Source of the DNA: Streptomyces sp. DHE7-1
Lineage (GTDB): Bacteria > Actinomycetota > Actinomycetes > Streptomycetales > Streptomycetaceae
Direction: 5' to 3'
NCBI GenBank assembly: GCA_016432725.1
Contig: JACJDG010000003.1
Span: forward strand, 5,300,001 to 5,364,000
DNA: 64,000 nt
Shown: positions 1 to 11,257 of the stretch, piece after piece
Position numbering within the stretch: the stretch's first letter is position 1
Layout of the letters: each line of letters opens with the position of its first letter
Notes under the pieces: model-generated
Told to the model about the DNA's origin: nothing
What the model saw: only the letters and a program-made list of their open reading frames with translations
Databases searched by the model: none
Position numbers and translations under genes: made by a program

Positions 1-265
1 CGGTCACCTCGTAGGTGACGGAGGCGGTGGGCGTCCGGTGCCGGGCCGGAGAGGAGTCCTCGTCGCCGTCCAGGACGCCGTACAGCACGAGCCCGGTGCA
101 CGCGGCCAGCACGCCACCGGCGACGAGCAGGCCGGCCCGGTCCGGACGGCGTCCGGCGGCCGCGGGCGACGGGTCCGTCTCTGGTTTGCCCGCGGATTCC
201 ACGCTTTCTTCAGCGGTTTCCGAATTCTCCTCGGAGGATTCCGCCGACGGCTTTTCCACGCCCAT
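1..265 (-). CDS. Membrane-anchored protein, N-terminal part only (runs off the left edge)
   Basis: Reading leftwards from ATG at 265, preceded by a GAAAGGGA ribosome-binding site, the frame stays open to the window edge (88 codons). The first 45 or so residues are polar and rich in Glu, Ser and Pro. A hydrophobic helix follows (LLVAGGVLAACTGLVLYGVL) and then an Asp/Glu/Ser/Thr stretch, as in a single-pass or signal-anchored extracytoplasmic protein with a cytoplasmic acidic tail. The rest is outside the window, so no family can be named. It is divergent from the RHS gene across a 243-bp gap. Confidence 0.6.
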   Translation of the reverse strand, partial: MGVEKPSAESSEENSETAEESVESAGKPETDPSPAAAGRRPDRAGLLVAGGVLAACTGLVLYGVLDGDEDSSPARHRTPTASVTYEVT

Positions 266-389
266 GAACAATCCCTTTCAGCTCCGGAACCGGCCCCTTA
301 TACGTGATGGCGCGCGACGGCCGCAAGCGGGCGGACAAACCGGGCGGAGAAATCCAGCGAGGGGCGGATTGTCGGACTTGCGAGCTCAC

Positions 390-419
390 TTGACACAGCA
401 TCACCCGGGTGATTAGAAC
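390..419 (+). promoter_or_regulatory. Candidate promoter with embedded palindrome upstream of the RHS gene
   Basis: TTGACA at 390-395 is a consensus -35 hexamer. TAGAAC at 414-419 lies 18 bp further on as a weak -10. The spacer contains a perfect 14-bp palindrome, ATCACCCGGGTGAT (400-413), where a dimeric repressor could block polymerase. The RHS start is about 90 nt downstream. The hexamers and palindrome are read directly; promoter function is inferred. Confidence 0.45.
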
Positions 420-508
420 CGCGGCGCCGCTACGTCTGACCTGGCTCTTCTTCGGAGTCTTGTGTGCACGTTGCCGGTTTTTACGACGTGAAACTCGAAG
501 AAAGGGTT

Positions 509-3500
509 GTGGTGAAACCCAGATTGGGCAGGCTTGTCGCGTGCCTTGCGGTCTCCGCGGTGGTCAGTACCGCGTTGCCGCAGGTCGCATATGCGGCATC
601 GGACTCCGGTGATGGTGACGGAAAGGGATAGTCGACACCCTGAAAGGCTGGTTCGGCGCTGACGACGACGAGCACGAGCTCGCGGCGCCTCCGTCGCACG
701 ACGAGCTGGAGGTCGCCGACCGGCAGAAGCTGCCGAGGGGCAAGCGGGCGGCCAGGGCGAAGCGGGTCGCGGAGCTGAAGAGCCGTCGTACGTCGAGTGC
801 GCGGTTCTGGCGGATGTCGGACGGCCGGGTGCAGGCGGAGTTGTCGGCGGTGCCGACGTCGTACCGTTCGGGCTCGGGCAGGAAGGCTTCCTGGAAGCCG
901 ATCGACACCACCGTCCACGCGACGGACGCGAAGGGCTTCGACTTCGCCAACACGGCCAACGAGGGCCGTAGCTGGTTCGGCTCGCATGCCGGCCGACTGG
1001 TCAAGTTCCAGTCGCCGGACGGCCGTTCGGTCACCCTCGGCCTCAAGGACGCCGACACCTTGAGGCCGGTGGCGAAGGGTTCGACGGTCACGTACAAGGA
1101 CGCCGTCGAGGGGGCCGATCTGGAGTACGGCGTGGGCCGGGGCCGGGTGAAGGAGAACATCACCCTGGCGAAGCGCCCGAGCGGGCCGGTGCGGTTCACG
1201 TTCACGCTGGACACCGACGGGCTGGTGCCGAAGGCGCGCAAGGACGGCTCGATCGCGCTGTTCGGTGAGTTGCCGAACACGCCGGTGATGGTGATCCCGG
1301 CGCCGTTCATGACGGACGCGAGCAAGGCGGCGAAGGCGCGGAAGTCGGTCTTCGGCGAGACGTACAGCACCAAGGTCTCGCAGAAGCTCACGAAGGACGG
1401 CAAGTCCTGGGCACTGACGGTGACGCCGGACGCGAGGTGGCTGGCCGCCAAGGAGCGCCAGTACCCGGTCGTGATCGACCCGACGATCACGATCGCACCG
1501 TCGCCGTCGGACTCGCAGGACACGATGGTCCTGTCGGACCAGGCGTCGACGAACTTCAACACGACGTGGAAGCTGTCGGCGGGCAAGACCGACACGGGTA
1601 TCTCGCGTTCACTGATCAAGTTCCCGCTGAGCGAGATCCCGTCGGGCACGAGCATCGACTCGGCCCGTCTGGAGATGTACTTCGACCAGGCGCACACCAC
1701 CAATGCCAACGATGTCGCGATCGGTGCGTACCGGGCGACAGGTGCCTGGGACGAGTCGACGGCGACCTGGTCCAACACCAGCTCCCTGGTGGGCGAGCTG
1801 TCCGGCACCAGCGTCCAGGTGGACGACGGGGACGCCGGGACCACGGCCGCGGTGGGATCGTGGAAGCCGGGGTCGACGACGTACGGCATCGACGGCGACT
1901 ACCTGTACAACAAGGACGCGGTCCTCGGGGACACCTACACCTGGCAGCCGAACCTGCCGGAGGCCGCCTCGTACCGGGTGGACACGCACTACGTGCAGGC
2001 CTCCGACCGGTCGGCGGCTCCGTTCACGGTGACGAGCAGCGATCCCACCGCGACGTACACGGTGGACCAGACGGCCGGTACGAACGGTGTGTGGGCGTCG
2101 CTGAACGGCGGCTCGCAGATCAACTTCGCCAAGGGCACCGCGGGCAAGGTCGTCCTGAAGGACACCGACGCCACGCATGCGGTGATCGCGGACGCGATGC
2201 GCTTCGTGAATCCGGCGTCGATCGTGAAGAACACCGGTGAGTACAACCAGTGGCACAAGTTCCCGGTCACCGACACCGTGCAGCAGTGGCTGAACGGCAC
2301 GTCCACCAACAACGGCTTCGTACTCAAGGCCACCGACGAGTCGGCGAGCGCGCCGACCGGCGGCCCGCGCTACGAGTCCGGTGACGGTGACTACGGCGGC
2401 GAGACGGCGACGATCCCGCGGCTGACGGTGACCTACGACAAGGTGGGCACCACGCTGAACTCGCCTACCGTCGTGCACGGCACGGGCCCGGAGCTGTCCT
2501 GGAAGGCGTACTCCAACACCACCGGTGACAGCGGTCTGGACATCGTCGAGTACCAGTTGCACCGCTCCACGCAGCAGTCGTTCACGCCGTCCGCGGCCAC
2601 GTTGGTGGCGCCGATCGGCAAGTCGACGACCGCCTACACGGACACCACCGCCACCCCGACGCCGGACTCGTCGCCGGACGAGATCGGCCGGTCGTACTAC
2701 TACCAGCTCGCCGTGAAGACGAAGAACGGCCGGCTGCTGGGTTCGCCGACCCGCATCGTGGGCGTGCCGAAGGCGGGCCGCACCATGCGGCTGATCCAGG
2801 GCACCACCGGCGTGACGGACACGACGCTGTCCTCCGGTCAGCCGACCACGAACGAGGACACGATCGCGTCGTTCGGTGTGGGTCAGAAGTGGCTGGAGGT
2901 GGGCAACAACTCCACCACCTACGGCAAGGCCCGCGCGGCCATGAAGTTCACCACGTCCAGCATTCCGACGTCCGCCACGGTTCTCGAGTCGCGCCTGTTC
3001 ATGTGGGGCGCGGAGACGACGACCGACACGAACGGCGCGATCTACGAGCTGCACGGCCTGAACAAGGACTACAACGAGACCCAGGCCACCTGGAACAACG
3101 CCACCTCCACCACGCCGTGGACCACGGCCGGCGGTGACTACGCCGGGACCGTGTCGGACACGGTGGCGCAGGTGTCCGAGGTCGGCCGGCACTGGTGGGA
3201 CGCGACGTCCCTGACGCAGGGCTGGATCAAGACGCCGACCTCGAACCACGGCGCGCTGGTCAAGCTGAAGGACGAGTCGGCGACCGGGCCGCAGGAGCGG
3301 ACGCTGTTCCTGTCCTCGGAGGCGCCCGACCCGCAGCTCGGCCCGCTGCTCAGGGTGATCTACGTCGACTCCACGACCGCGGACACGTACTACGCGCCGC
3401 AGACCCCGGCCCGGATGACCCCGAACTCCACGTACACGGTGGACTTCACGGTCACCAACACCACGTCGAGCGCGTGGGCGGCCGGTGAGCGGCAGCTCTC

Positions 3501-6500
3501 GTACACCTGGCAGCTCCCCGACGGCACGGACGTGACGACGGGCGGCAACCAGGCATCGACCGCGATCCCGGCGCTCTCGCCCGGCCAGTCGGCGACGATC
3601 AAGGCGACCGTGAAGACGCCGATCAACTCCGACTCCGGCAACAAGCGCACGGACTACGTGCTCGGCTGGGACGTGCGGAAGGTCTCGGACGGGTCCTGGC
3701 TGTCGGCGACGAACACCTCGATCCCGCCGCTCAAGCAGAACGTGGCCGTGGAGGACCCCACCTCCAACGCGCTGGGCCTGGAGAAGTTCTACTCCTACAC
3801 CGGCAAGAACACCGGCGCCGGTTCGACCGTGATGAACAACCTCGCCTCCGGCAACAGCGTGTGGTCGTACAACGCGTTCACCAACCCCGGCCGGGGTCTG
3901 ACCACGTTCGCGCGCTTCGCCTACAACTCGCTGGACACGTCCGACACGGTGTCGGGTGCGGGCTGGTCCGTACAGCTCGCCGGGCCCATCCGCCTCGGTG
4001 CGGCCCTGGACTTCCACCCCAACCCGGTGCAGAACGCCACCGAGATCCGTCTGCCGGACGGTGACGGCACCACGCACGTCTTCACCAAGCAGGCGGACGG
4101 CAGCTGGAAGGCCCCGGCGGGCGTCCACTACCGCATCACCATGAAGGCGGGCCTGGACTGCACCCCGAACAAGGACCCGATACCGGACGCCTGGACCCTC
4201 CTGCGCCCGGACGGCACCCGTTTCCTGTTCGGCTGTGACGGTTACATGACGTCTGCTGTCGACAAGAACGGCAACACGCAGACGTACACCTATGAGGAAC
4301 GCAAGTCGAACAACAAGCCGACCAAGTTCCTGACCTACATCACCGACCCTGCCGCCCGGCAGTCGCTGACGCTCGACTACTACGAGAAGGGCGACGCTTC
4401 GTACGACTACATCGACGACACGGGCGCCAAGGTCAGCGGCAGCAATCTGACCAACTCCAAGATCTACGACCACGTGAAGTCCATGACGGACATCTCGGGC
4501 CGGAAGGTCTCCTTCTTCTACACGACGAAGGGCCTGCTGGGTCAGTTCACCGACGGTGACGGCTCCAGCCAGCCGAAGGACTTCAAGTTCACCTACGACG
4601 CCACCCAGGGCAACAAGAACGTCAAGCTGGTCACGGCCACCGACCCGCGCGGCCACGGCACCCAGCTCGCGTACTACGAGCCCAAGACCGGTGACGACCC
4701 TAAGTACCACTGGTGGACGAAGACCCTCACCGACCGCCTCGGCGGTGACACCGGATTCGCCTACGCGGCCGACACGGCGAACACCAAGTTCACCGACACC
4801 ACCGTCACCGACGCCGAGACGCACGCCACGAAGTACGTGACGGACGACTTCGGGCGCCCGGTCCAGACGACGAACGCCAAGTCCCAGACCACCAGGATGA
4901 GCTGGGACGCGGACAACAACGTCACCTACCTGGAGGAGGACAACGGCGCCAAGACCGCGTACTGCTACGACCAGAAGACGGGCTACCCCTCTGGCAGCGC
5001 GACGCGGAGAACAACAAGGCCGGCGTCCCCGACCAGACCACCACCTGCGTCACCGACTCCACCAAGTGGCCGGCGAACACCTCGAAGTACGAGTACCAGA
5101 CGCGTGCCGACGGCTTCTCCGCGGACCTGTTCCGCAAGACCTCGCCCGAGGGGCGTGCCTGGCAGTTCGGGTACGACAGCTTCGGCAACCTGAAGACGGT
5201 CACCGACCCCAAGGGCGTCGCCACCGCCACGGCGGGTGACTACACCACGTCGTACGAGTACGACGCCTACGGCGAGCTGACCAAGGCCACCGACGCCAAC
5301 GGCAACCCGACCGCGTACAGCGGCTTCGATCCGAACGGGTATCCCGCGAAGATCACCGACGCCAAGGCGGCCTCGACCTCTTTCGTCTATGACGAGCGGG
5401 GCCAGGTCACCCAGGTCGCCGATGCCAACGGCAAGCTGACCACGCAGGCATACGACACGTACGGGCGTCCGCTGGTGAAGACGGAGCCGAAGGACCAGGA
5501 CGCCGGTGTCCTGCTCACCACTCCGGCACCGGTGTACGACGCGAACGACAACGTCACCCGGGCGACGGCGCCCAACGGTGCCGTGTCGACCGCGGTGTAC
5601 GACGCCGCCGACCAGGTCGCCTCGGCGACGGCTCCGGCGAACAACCAGACCGCCCCGCGTACCTCGACCTACACCTACGACAAGGTCGGCAACCTGAAGT
5701 CGACGGCCGAGCCCAAGGGCACGGCGACGACGACGGATCCGGCCGACTACCTCACGACCAACAATTTCGACGAGATCTACCAGCTCACCTCCGCCGTCAA
5801 CGCAGCGGGCGACAAGGTCTCGTACGAGTACGACAACGTCGGCAACGTCACCAAGGTCATCGACCCGAAGAAGAACGCGACCGCCGACACGACCGACTAC
5901 GCGGCGAAGACCGACTACGACCTCGACCACCGGCCGACGGTCATCACCGACGCGGCGGGCAAGACCACCAAGCGGGGCTACGACAAGGACTCGCTGACCG
6001 TCTCGACGACGGACGCCGAGAACAACACCACGCTCATCACCTACGACGAGCGAGGCAAGCAGACCGAGGTCAAGGTCCCGCACGACGGCACCTCGCCGAT
6101 CACGTACCGCACGACGAAGTACGAGTACGACCAGGTCGGCAACACCACCAAGGTGATCAGCCCGCGGGCGACGGCGGCCGGTTCCACCGACGCCTTCACC
6201 TCACGGACCGACTACGACGAGCTGAACCGCCCGGTCAAGCAGTACCAGCCCTACGACCCCGCGGACGCCCGGTACAAGGACCCCAACGTCTACGCGGAGA
6301 CGACGTACGACAAGGCCGGCCGGGTCGCCAAGACCTCCCTGCCGCCGTCGGACGGCGAGACGGTCCGCAACGACACCACCTACAGCTACTTCGACAACGG
6401 CTGGGTGAAGAAGGCCACGGACCCGTGGTCCATCGTCACCGACTACGACTACGACAACGTCGGCGGCCAGACCAAGCGGACCATCTCGGCCGCTGACGGC

Positions 6501-9201
6501 TCGTCCAACCGGACCATGACGTGGTCGTACTACGCCGACGGCAGCCTCAAGTCCCGGTCGGACGACGGTGTCCCCGTCGGGCAGTCGGTGGTCCTGGTGG
6601 ACAACTCCGACACCCAGAACACCTCGAAGACCGGCACCTGGACCAAGGGGACACCACCGGCCAGCAGGGGTACAACCAGGAGACCCACGCCGCCGGTACC
6701 GGCACGGACGCCTACACCTGGACGCTCAACATCCCCAAGGACGGCACGTACGCCGCGTACGTCAAGTTCCCGGGGTCACGGGTGCCGCGACCACGGCGAA
6801 ATACACCCTGACGTACGACGGCGGCACGGCCGACAAGACGATCGACCAGAGCGCGAGCGCGAACCAGGGCACCTGGGTGGCGCTGGGTTCCCATCCCTAC
6901 AAGCAGGGAAACACCGCCAAGCTGCAGTTGTTCCAGAACAGCGGCGGCACGGTGGTCGCGGACGGCGTCAAGCTCGTTCGCGACACCAGCGGCGACCCGG
7001 CCGACACGGAGCAGAAGCACTTCGACTACTCCTACGACCTCAACGGCAACCTGACCCGGATCGACGACAGCTCGTCGAGCGCGGCGATCGACTCCTACGC
7101 GATCACGTACACCGGCCTCAACCAGGTCCAGAAGGTGAGCGAGTCGCTGGCGGGGACCGAGAAGAAGGCCACCTCGTACACGTACGACGTGGACGGCCAG
7201 CAGGACACGGTCACGCACCCGGACCAGTTCTCCAAGTACACGTACGACCTGCGTGAACTGGTCAGCACGGTCTCGGTCGGAAAGTCCTCGACGGACGCCT
7301 CTCCGAAGGTCACGTCGTATACCTACACCGACCGCGGTCAGAAGCTCCGTGAGACCAAGGCCAACGACAACACCGTCGACTACACGTACTACCTCGACGG
7401 CCCGGTCAGGTCCACGACGGAGAAGAAGCCGAACGGCACCCTCGTCTCCTCGCACACCTACGCCTACGACCCCAACGGGAACAAGGCGCAGGACGTGGCG
7501 AAGAAGATGAACGCCGACGACCACGCGTCGTACCTGTCGTCCACCACGGACTACACGTACGACCCGGCCGACCGGCTGGCGAAGGCGGTGAAGACCGGCA
7601 ACGGCGCGGGCACGGAGACGTACGTCCACGACGACAACGCCAACGTCGTCAGCCAGACGATCAAGGGCGCTACGACCACCTACGACTACGACCGCAACCG
7701 CCTGCTGAGTGCCACGAGCAACGGCGTCACGGCGAACTACACCTACGACCCGTTCGGCCGGCAGGAGTCGGTCACGGCCGGGGGCCAGGTCGTCGGACGC
7801 AGTGTGTACGACGGCTTCGACCACGTCGTGGAGTCCCAGAAGGCGGACGACACGGGTGCCCTGAAGTCCACCACGTACGACTTCGACCCGTTCGACCGCA
7901 CCACTTCGAAGACGACCGCCGGTAAGACGACGGACTACGACTACCTGGGGCTGTCCGGCGAGGTGCTGGACGAGAAGGTCGGCGGCCAGCTCACCAAGTC
8001 GTACCAGTACAGCCCGTGGGGCGAGCGCCTGTCGCAGATCACGCACAACAGCGACGGCACGACCGAGGACGGCTACTACGGCTACAACAGCCACACCGAC
8101 GTCGAGACCCTCACCGACAAGAACGGCGACACCAAGGCGACGTACGGCTACACCGCCTACGGCTCCGACGACGAGTCCGAGTTCACCGGCATCGACAAGC
8201 CCGACGCCGCCGACCCCACGAAGGAGGAGTACAACCCCTACCGCTACAACGCCAAGCGCTGGGACGCCCAGTCCGGCACCTACGACATGGGCTTCCGTGA
8301 CTACAGCCCGGGTCTGAACCGCTTCGCCTCGCGGGACCTGTACACGGGCGCACTCGCCGACATGGGCCTCGGCGCGGACCCGTACACCGGCAACCGGTAC
8401 GCGTTCACCGGTGGCAACCCCACCAGCCGCGTCGAGCTCGACGGCCACGGCTGGCTGGACGACGCGGCGGGATGGGTCGGCGACAACGCGGGAACGCTGG
8501 TCGACGCCGCGGCCCACACGGCGGAGATCATCGCCGGGGCCGGGAACATCACCGGTGGCTTCTCCATGATCGCCAGCGGTGTCGGTGTCTGCATCGGTGG
8601 CGGCATCGAGACGGTCGGCGCCGCGTGCGTCGTGGGTGCCGGTGCCGTGATCGCCGGCGCTTCGCGCATCGCGGCCGGATCGGCGCTGGTCGTCGACGGA
8701 GCGGTCGGACTGAACAACGATCTGACCGCGCTGCGCGAGTCCGGCGGTGAAGGAGGCGGATCCGGGGCGAGTACCCGGACCCCGTCGGGCGCCGAAGACG
8801 GACCCGGAAACTGGAAGCACGTCAACCGGGGCAACTCGGACGGCGCCTGGTCGCGGTTCGAGCAGCAGGTCACCGGAGTCGACAACGGCTACGAGTACGA
8901 GGTCATCAACCCGGCGACCAAGCGGCCCGTGAAGTTCGACGGCTGGAACCAGAAGCTCAAGAAGCTGATCGAGGTGAAGTTCGGTTACTCCAACGGCAAG
9001 TGGATCGATGCCGACGGCAACCCGACCAAGCTGCTGACGGAGAAGTTCCTGGAACAGGGAACGCGTCAGGTGGAGGCCGCGAACGGCAAGGCCGTCGAGT
9101 GGGTCATGTCGAATGAAAAGGCGGCCAAGGCGGCCCGCAAGATATTCGAGGAGAACGATCTGGATATCAGCGTCCGGGTCGAGGAAATGACGAACTGGTA
9201 A
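509..9201 (+). CDS. Secreted RHS/YD-repeat polymorphic toxin with C-terminal Tox-REase-5-like nuclease domain
   Basis: Reconstructed length is about 2,898 aa from GTG 509 (RBS AAAGGG). The order is: signal peptide (residues 1-29, cut after QVAYA); DNRLRE-like beta domain (nt about 1500-1800); golvesin-like module (about 1880-2210); second DNRLRE-like domain (2815-3360); RHS/YD repeats (about 4200-8250) interrupted by another golvesin-like module (about 6620-6990); RHS core ending (GFRDYSPGLNRFASRD, 8290-8340); a Gly/Ala hydrophobic linker (8510-8720); and a 130-aa tip (8800-9201) with FDGW...LIEVKFGY and an EQGTRQ motif. The tip pattern fits the restriction-endonuclease-fold toxin Tox-REase-5. 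The frame breaks four times, at G/C runs 625-627, 4986-4989, 6647-6650 and 6769-6775. Each break is repaired by one added base and homology continues in the next frame, so this looks like one gene with sequencing errors. The target nucleic acid is unknown. Confidence 0.8.
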
Positions 9202-9231
9202 AGACCTGTTCGTGAACGATGCGCGGGCCGT

Positions 9232-9255
9232 GCCGGGACGTCTTTGCGTCCCGGC
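9232..9255 (+). terminator. Hairpin between toxin and immunity genes
   Basis: Arms GCCGGGACG (9232-9240) and CGTCCCGGC (9247-9255) pair perfectly around the loop TCTTTG. It starts 30 nt after the toxin stop. It may end or attenuate the long toxin transcript before the immunity genes. Confidence 0.6.
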
Positions 9256-9263
9256 GCGGTCCG

Positions 9264-9290
9264 TTGCGCTTCGCCGGCTGATGCTAGGAT
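9264..9290 (+). promoter_or_regulatory. Candidate promoter of the immunity cassette
   Basis: TAGGAT at 9285-9290 is a good -10 hexamer. TTGCGC at 9264-9269 is a possible -35 with a short 15-bp spacer. The ATG at 9298 lies 8 nt after the -10, so transcription would start at or next to the start codon and give a leaderless mRNA. No Shine-Dalgarno sequence is visible before this ATG, which fits. Function is inferred. Confidence 0.5.
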
Positions 9291-9297
9291 TTCAGCC

Positions 9298-10020
9298 ATG
9301 GCTGAACAGCTGATGATGCGCGGTTTCTGGGGTCCGAGGCAGGAAAAGAGTGATGACCTCGCTGAACGTCTTTCTGCATTCTGTAGGCGATTGGGCGAAT
9401 TGATCCCGGGTGGGATCGTGCATTGGCTCGACGCGCAGGATGCCGCGGTCGCGCTCGCGAGCCAGGAAGGGGCCAGAGCCTTCGTCGGGCAGCGGTTCGC
9501 CGGACTCGCGGACGACGAGGGCCGGTTGGGTGTGGTGCTGGTGGCGTCGGCCGAGGGTGCGGGCGGGATGAAGCTGACATTCAGCGCGAGTGCCGGCGGG
9601 TATTCCGAACTGCGGACACTCAAGAACAATGCCGTCCTCAAGATCGATGTGCCCTCCGGTGTCACGGCGCAGGCCCACGCGGAGCTCGCGCGTGAGTGCT
9701 TCGCGGTCCTGGTCGAGGAGTGGGAGCCCGATTGGGCCGATCTCACCTCGCACGACCTGTGGGACGCGATCCGTGACAAGGTGCAGGTCAAGAGCAGGAC
9801 TCCGCGCGCCGGGTTCGTGACGTATCTGTCGTCGGGGCGCAGGGAGGGTGTGCCGGCGGACATCGTGGCCCCGTCCGTGGCCACCGCCGACGGAGGCATC
9901 CTCATCGGGGCCGGTACGGGAAGTGAGTTCATCGGCCAGGACCGCGTCGCGCAGATCGACAACGCCCTGCGATCCACGCCGGCGTTCGAACCGGTCCCCA
10001 CGGACCGCAGCCGACTGTGA
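9298..10020 (+). CDS. Imm52-like immunity protein for the RHS toxin
   Basis: 240 aa from ATG 9298. The N-terminus MAEQLMMRGFWGPRQEKSDD carries the RGFWGPR..S pattern that I associate with immunity protein 52, a family known to sit beside Tox-REase-5 toxins. The protein is soluble, with no signal peptide or membrane segment, as expected for a cytoplasmic inhibitor of an intracellular nuclease. It is the first gene after the toxin, 96 nt downstream, behind a hairpin and a candidate leaderless promoter. Family assignment is from memory of the motif; position strongly supports an immunity role. Confidence 0.75.
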   Translation: MAEQLMMRGFWGPRQEKSDDLAERLSAFCRRLGELIPGGIVHWLDAQDAAVALASQEGARAFVGQRFAGLADDEGRLGVVLVASAEGAGGMKLTFSASAGGYSELRTLKNNAVLKIDVPSGVTAQAHAELARECFAVLVEEWEPDWADLTSHDLWDAIRDKVQVKSRTPRAGFVTYLSSGRREGVPADIVAPSVATADGGILIGAGTGSEFIGQDRVAQIDNALRSTPAFEPVPTDRSRL

Positions 10021-10052
10021 CCGGATCCGGGACCGGTGAAAGGGGAGTCTCG

Positions 10053-10454
10053 ATGAAGTTCAAGCTGAAATACCCGCCTCTCGCGGCTAACGGACCCGAA
10101 TTCGCAGCGGACATCGTGGGGGCGGCCAGGGACATCTCCGGGGCCGAACTGGACTACTCGGTGCAGAGCCTCGTGGTGGCCGACGAGTTGATACACGGCA
10201 TCCGTGCCGAAGGCGCTCCGATCGAAGCCGTCGGCGGAACGCTTTTCGGTTTCGGTGCCTACCTGGGGCAGGTCATGGTGGTGCAGGCGGACATGCGCTG
10301 GGTCGACTTCGACGACCGGTCGCGCGAACGGTTCGGTCATGCCTTCGGTGTCGCGGCGGCGGACGGAAGCCTGTGGAATCCGCTGGCGAAGGGATTCGAC
10401 TGTTTCGCCGGCGAAGACTCCTTGCACTCCTTCTACCGCGTGGCCTGCGCGTGA
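10053..10454 (+). CDS. Small cytoplasmic protein of the toxin-immunity cassette, DUF3806-like
   Basis: 133 aa from ATG 10053, with a strong RBS (AAAGGGGAG) 32 nt after the Imm52-like gene, so probably cotranscribed with it. There is no signal peptide or membrane helix. The stretch YSVQSLVVADELIHGIR followed by GGTLFGFGAYLGQVMVVQAD resembles the helix-plus-LGAYLGEV pattern of DUF3806-type proteins, but the match is not firm. Its place between two immunity-like genes suggests an accessory or second immunity factor. That role is inferred from context only. Confidence 0.6.
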   Translation: MKFKLKYPPLAANGPEFAADIVGAARDISGAELDYSVQSLVVADELIHGIRAEGAPIEAVGGTLFGFGAYLGQVMVVQADMRWVDFDDRSRERFGHAFGVAAADGSLWNPLAKGFDCFAGEDSLHSFYRVACA

Positions 10455-10560
10455 TCCGCGGTCGACACTCGACCCCGGCGGACGAAGCGGGGCCGCTCGG
10501 GGCGGCGCGCCCGGTGGGTCCGGCCGCGCGGTGTCCGTGGCTGACGGACATCCCGCACCG

Positions 10561-11103
10561 GTGAGTGGCGTGTCGAGGCTCGAAGACCTGGAGGCCGCGC
10601 TGCCCGCGATGACGCGGTGGCGTGTGCCCGGCGGACGCGGCGTGGACTGGGCCGTCCTGGAGGCGGCCCTCGGCACGGCGCTGCCCTCGGACTTCCGCGC
10701 GCTGGCGGAGGCGTATCCCGTGCTGGTCGTGGACGACTTCCTGGTCGTGTCACTTCCCCGCCCCGGAGGTGAGGTGTCGTGGGCTTCCGCGTCCAGGGAC
10801 GACGAGATCCTCCAGGACCTCCACGAGATGGGCGACACCGAGGACTACGTCCCCTTCCCGCAGCCGGGAGGCCTCATGGGCTGGGCGTCGTCCAACTCCG
10901 GCGACGACTTCTACTGGAGGACGAGCCCCGCGGACCCGGACTCGTGGCCGGTGGTCGTCCGCACGGACAACGCCGACTGGGTCGAGTTCCCGGTCGGCGC
11001 CGTCGAGTTCCTGGCCGGCGTGTACGGGCGCACCATCGATGTTCCGGGCATGCACCGGAACTTCCCCGGCGACCACCCGGAGGTGCTGGGCCTGAGCGAC
11101 TGA
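10561..11103 (+). CDS. SUKH (SMI1/KNR4) family immunity-like protein
   Basis: About 180 aa. The body (PSDFRALAEAYPVLVVDDFL, then PFPQPGGLMGWASSNSGDDFYWRT and WPVVVRTDNADWVEFPVGAVEFL) matches the SMI1/KNR4 layout: an N-terminal helix with LPSDFRALAEAY, a central G.G.L.W..S..GD.FYW strand pair and a C-terminal helix. SUKH proteins neutralise many different polymorphic toxins. The start is uncertain: GTG 10561, GTG 10570 or an upstream GTG near 10530 are all possible and none has a good RBS. It follows the DUF3806-like gene by about 106 nt, so it probably belongs to the same cassette. Its partner toxin may be this RHS protein or one lost from the locus. Confidence 0.7.
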   Translation: MSGVSRLEDLEAALPAMTRWRVPGGRGVDWAVLEAALGTALPSDFRALAEAYPVLVVDDFLVVSLPRPGGEVSWASASRDDEILQDLHEMGDTEDYVPFPQPGGLMGWASSNSGDDFYWRTSPADPDSWPVVVRTDNADWVEFPVGAVEFLAGVYGRTIDVPGMHRNFPGDHPEVLGLSD

Positions 11104-11257
11104 CGGTCGCCCGAGCCCCGCACGCATGGGAGGAGCCGTCCTGGAACCCCGGGGGTGATGGTTTGCCCCGCTTCGCCCGGGCGTTGGCGACCGCGTCGGC
11201 GGCTGCTGTATAAACGGGCCGCCCAAGAACCTCCCGCCCCTTGCGAAGGGTCCGTTC

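Noticed and set aside
509..9201. RHS gene as a pseudogene or as four separate genes
   Set aside because: All four breaks are single-base losses in G/C runs, coding character continues exactly across each, and the same error type hits conserved genes nearby.
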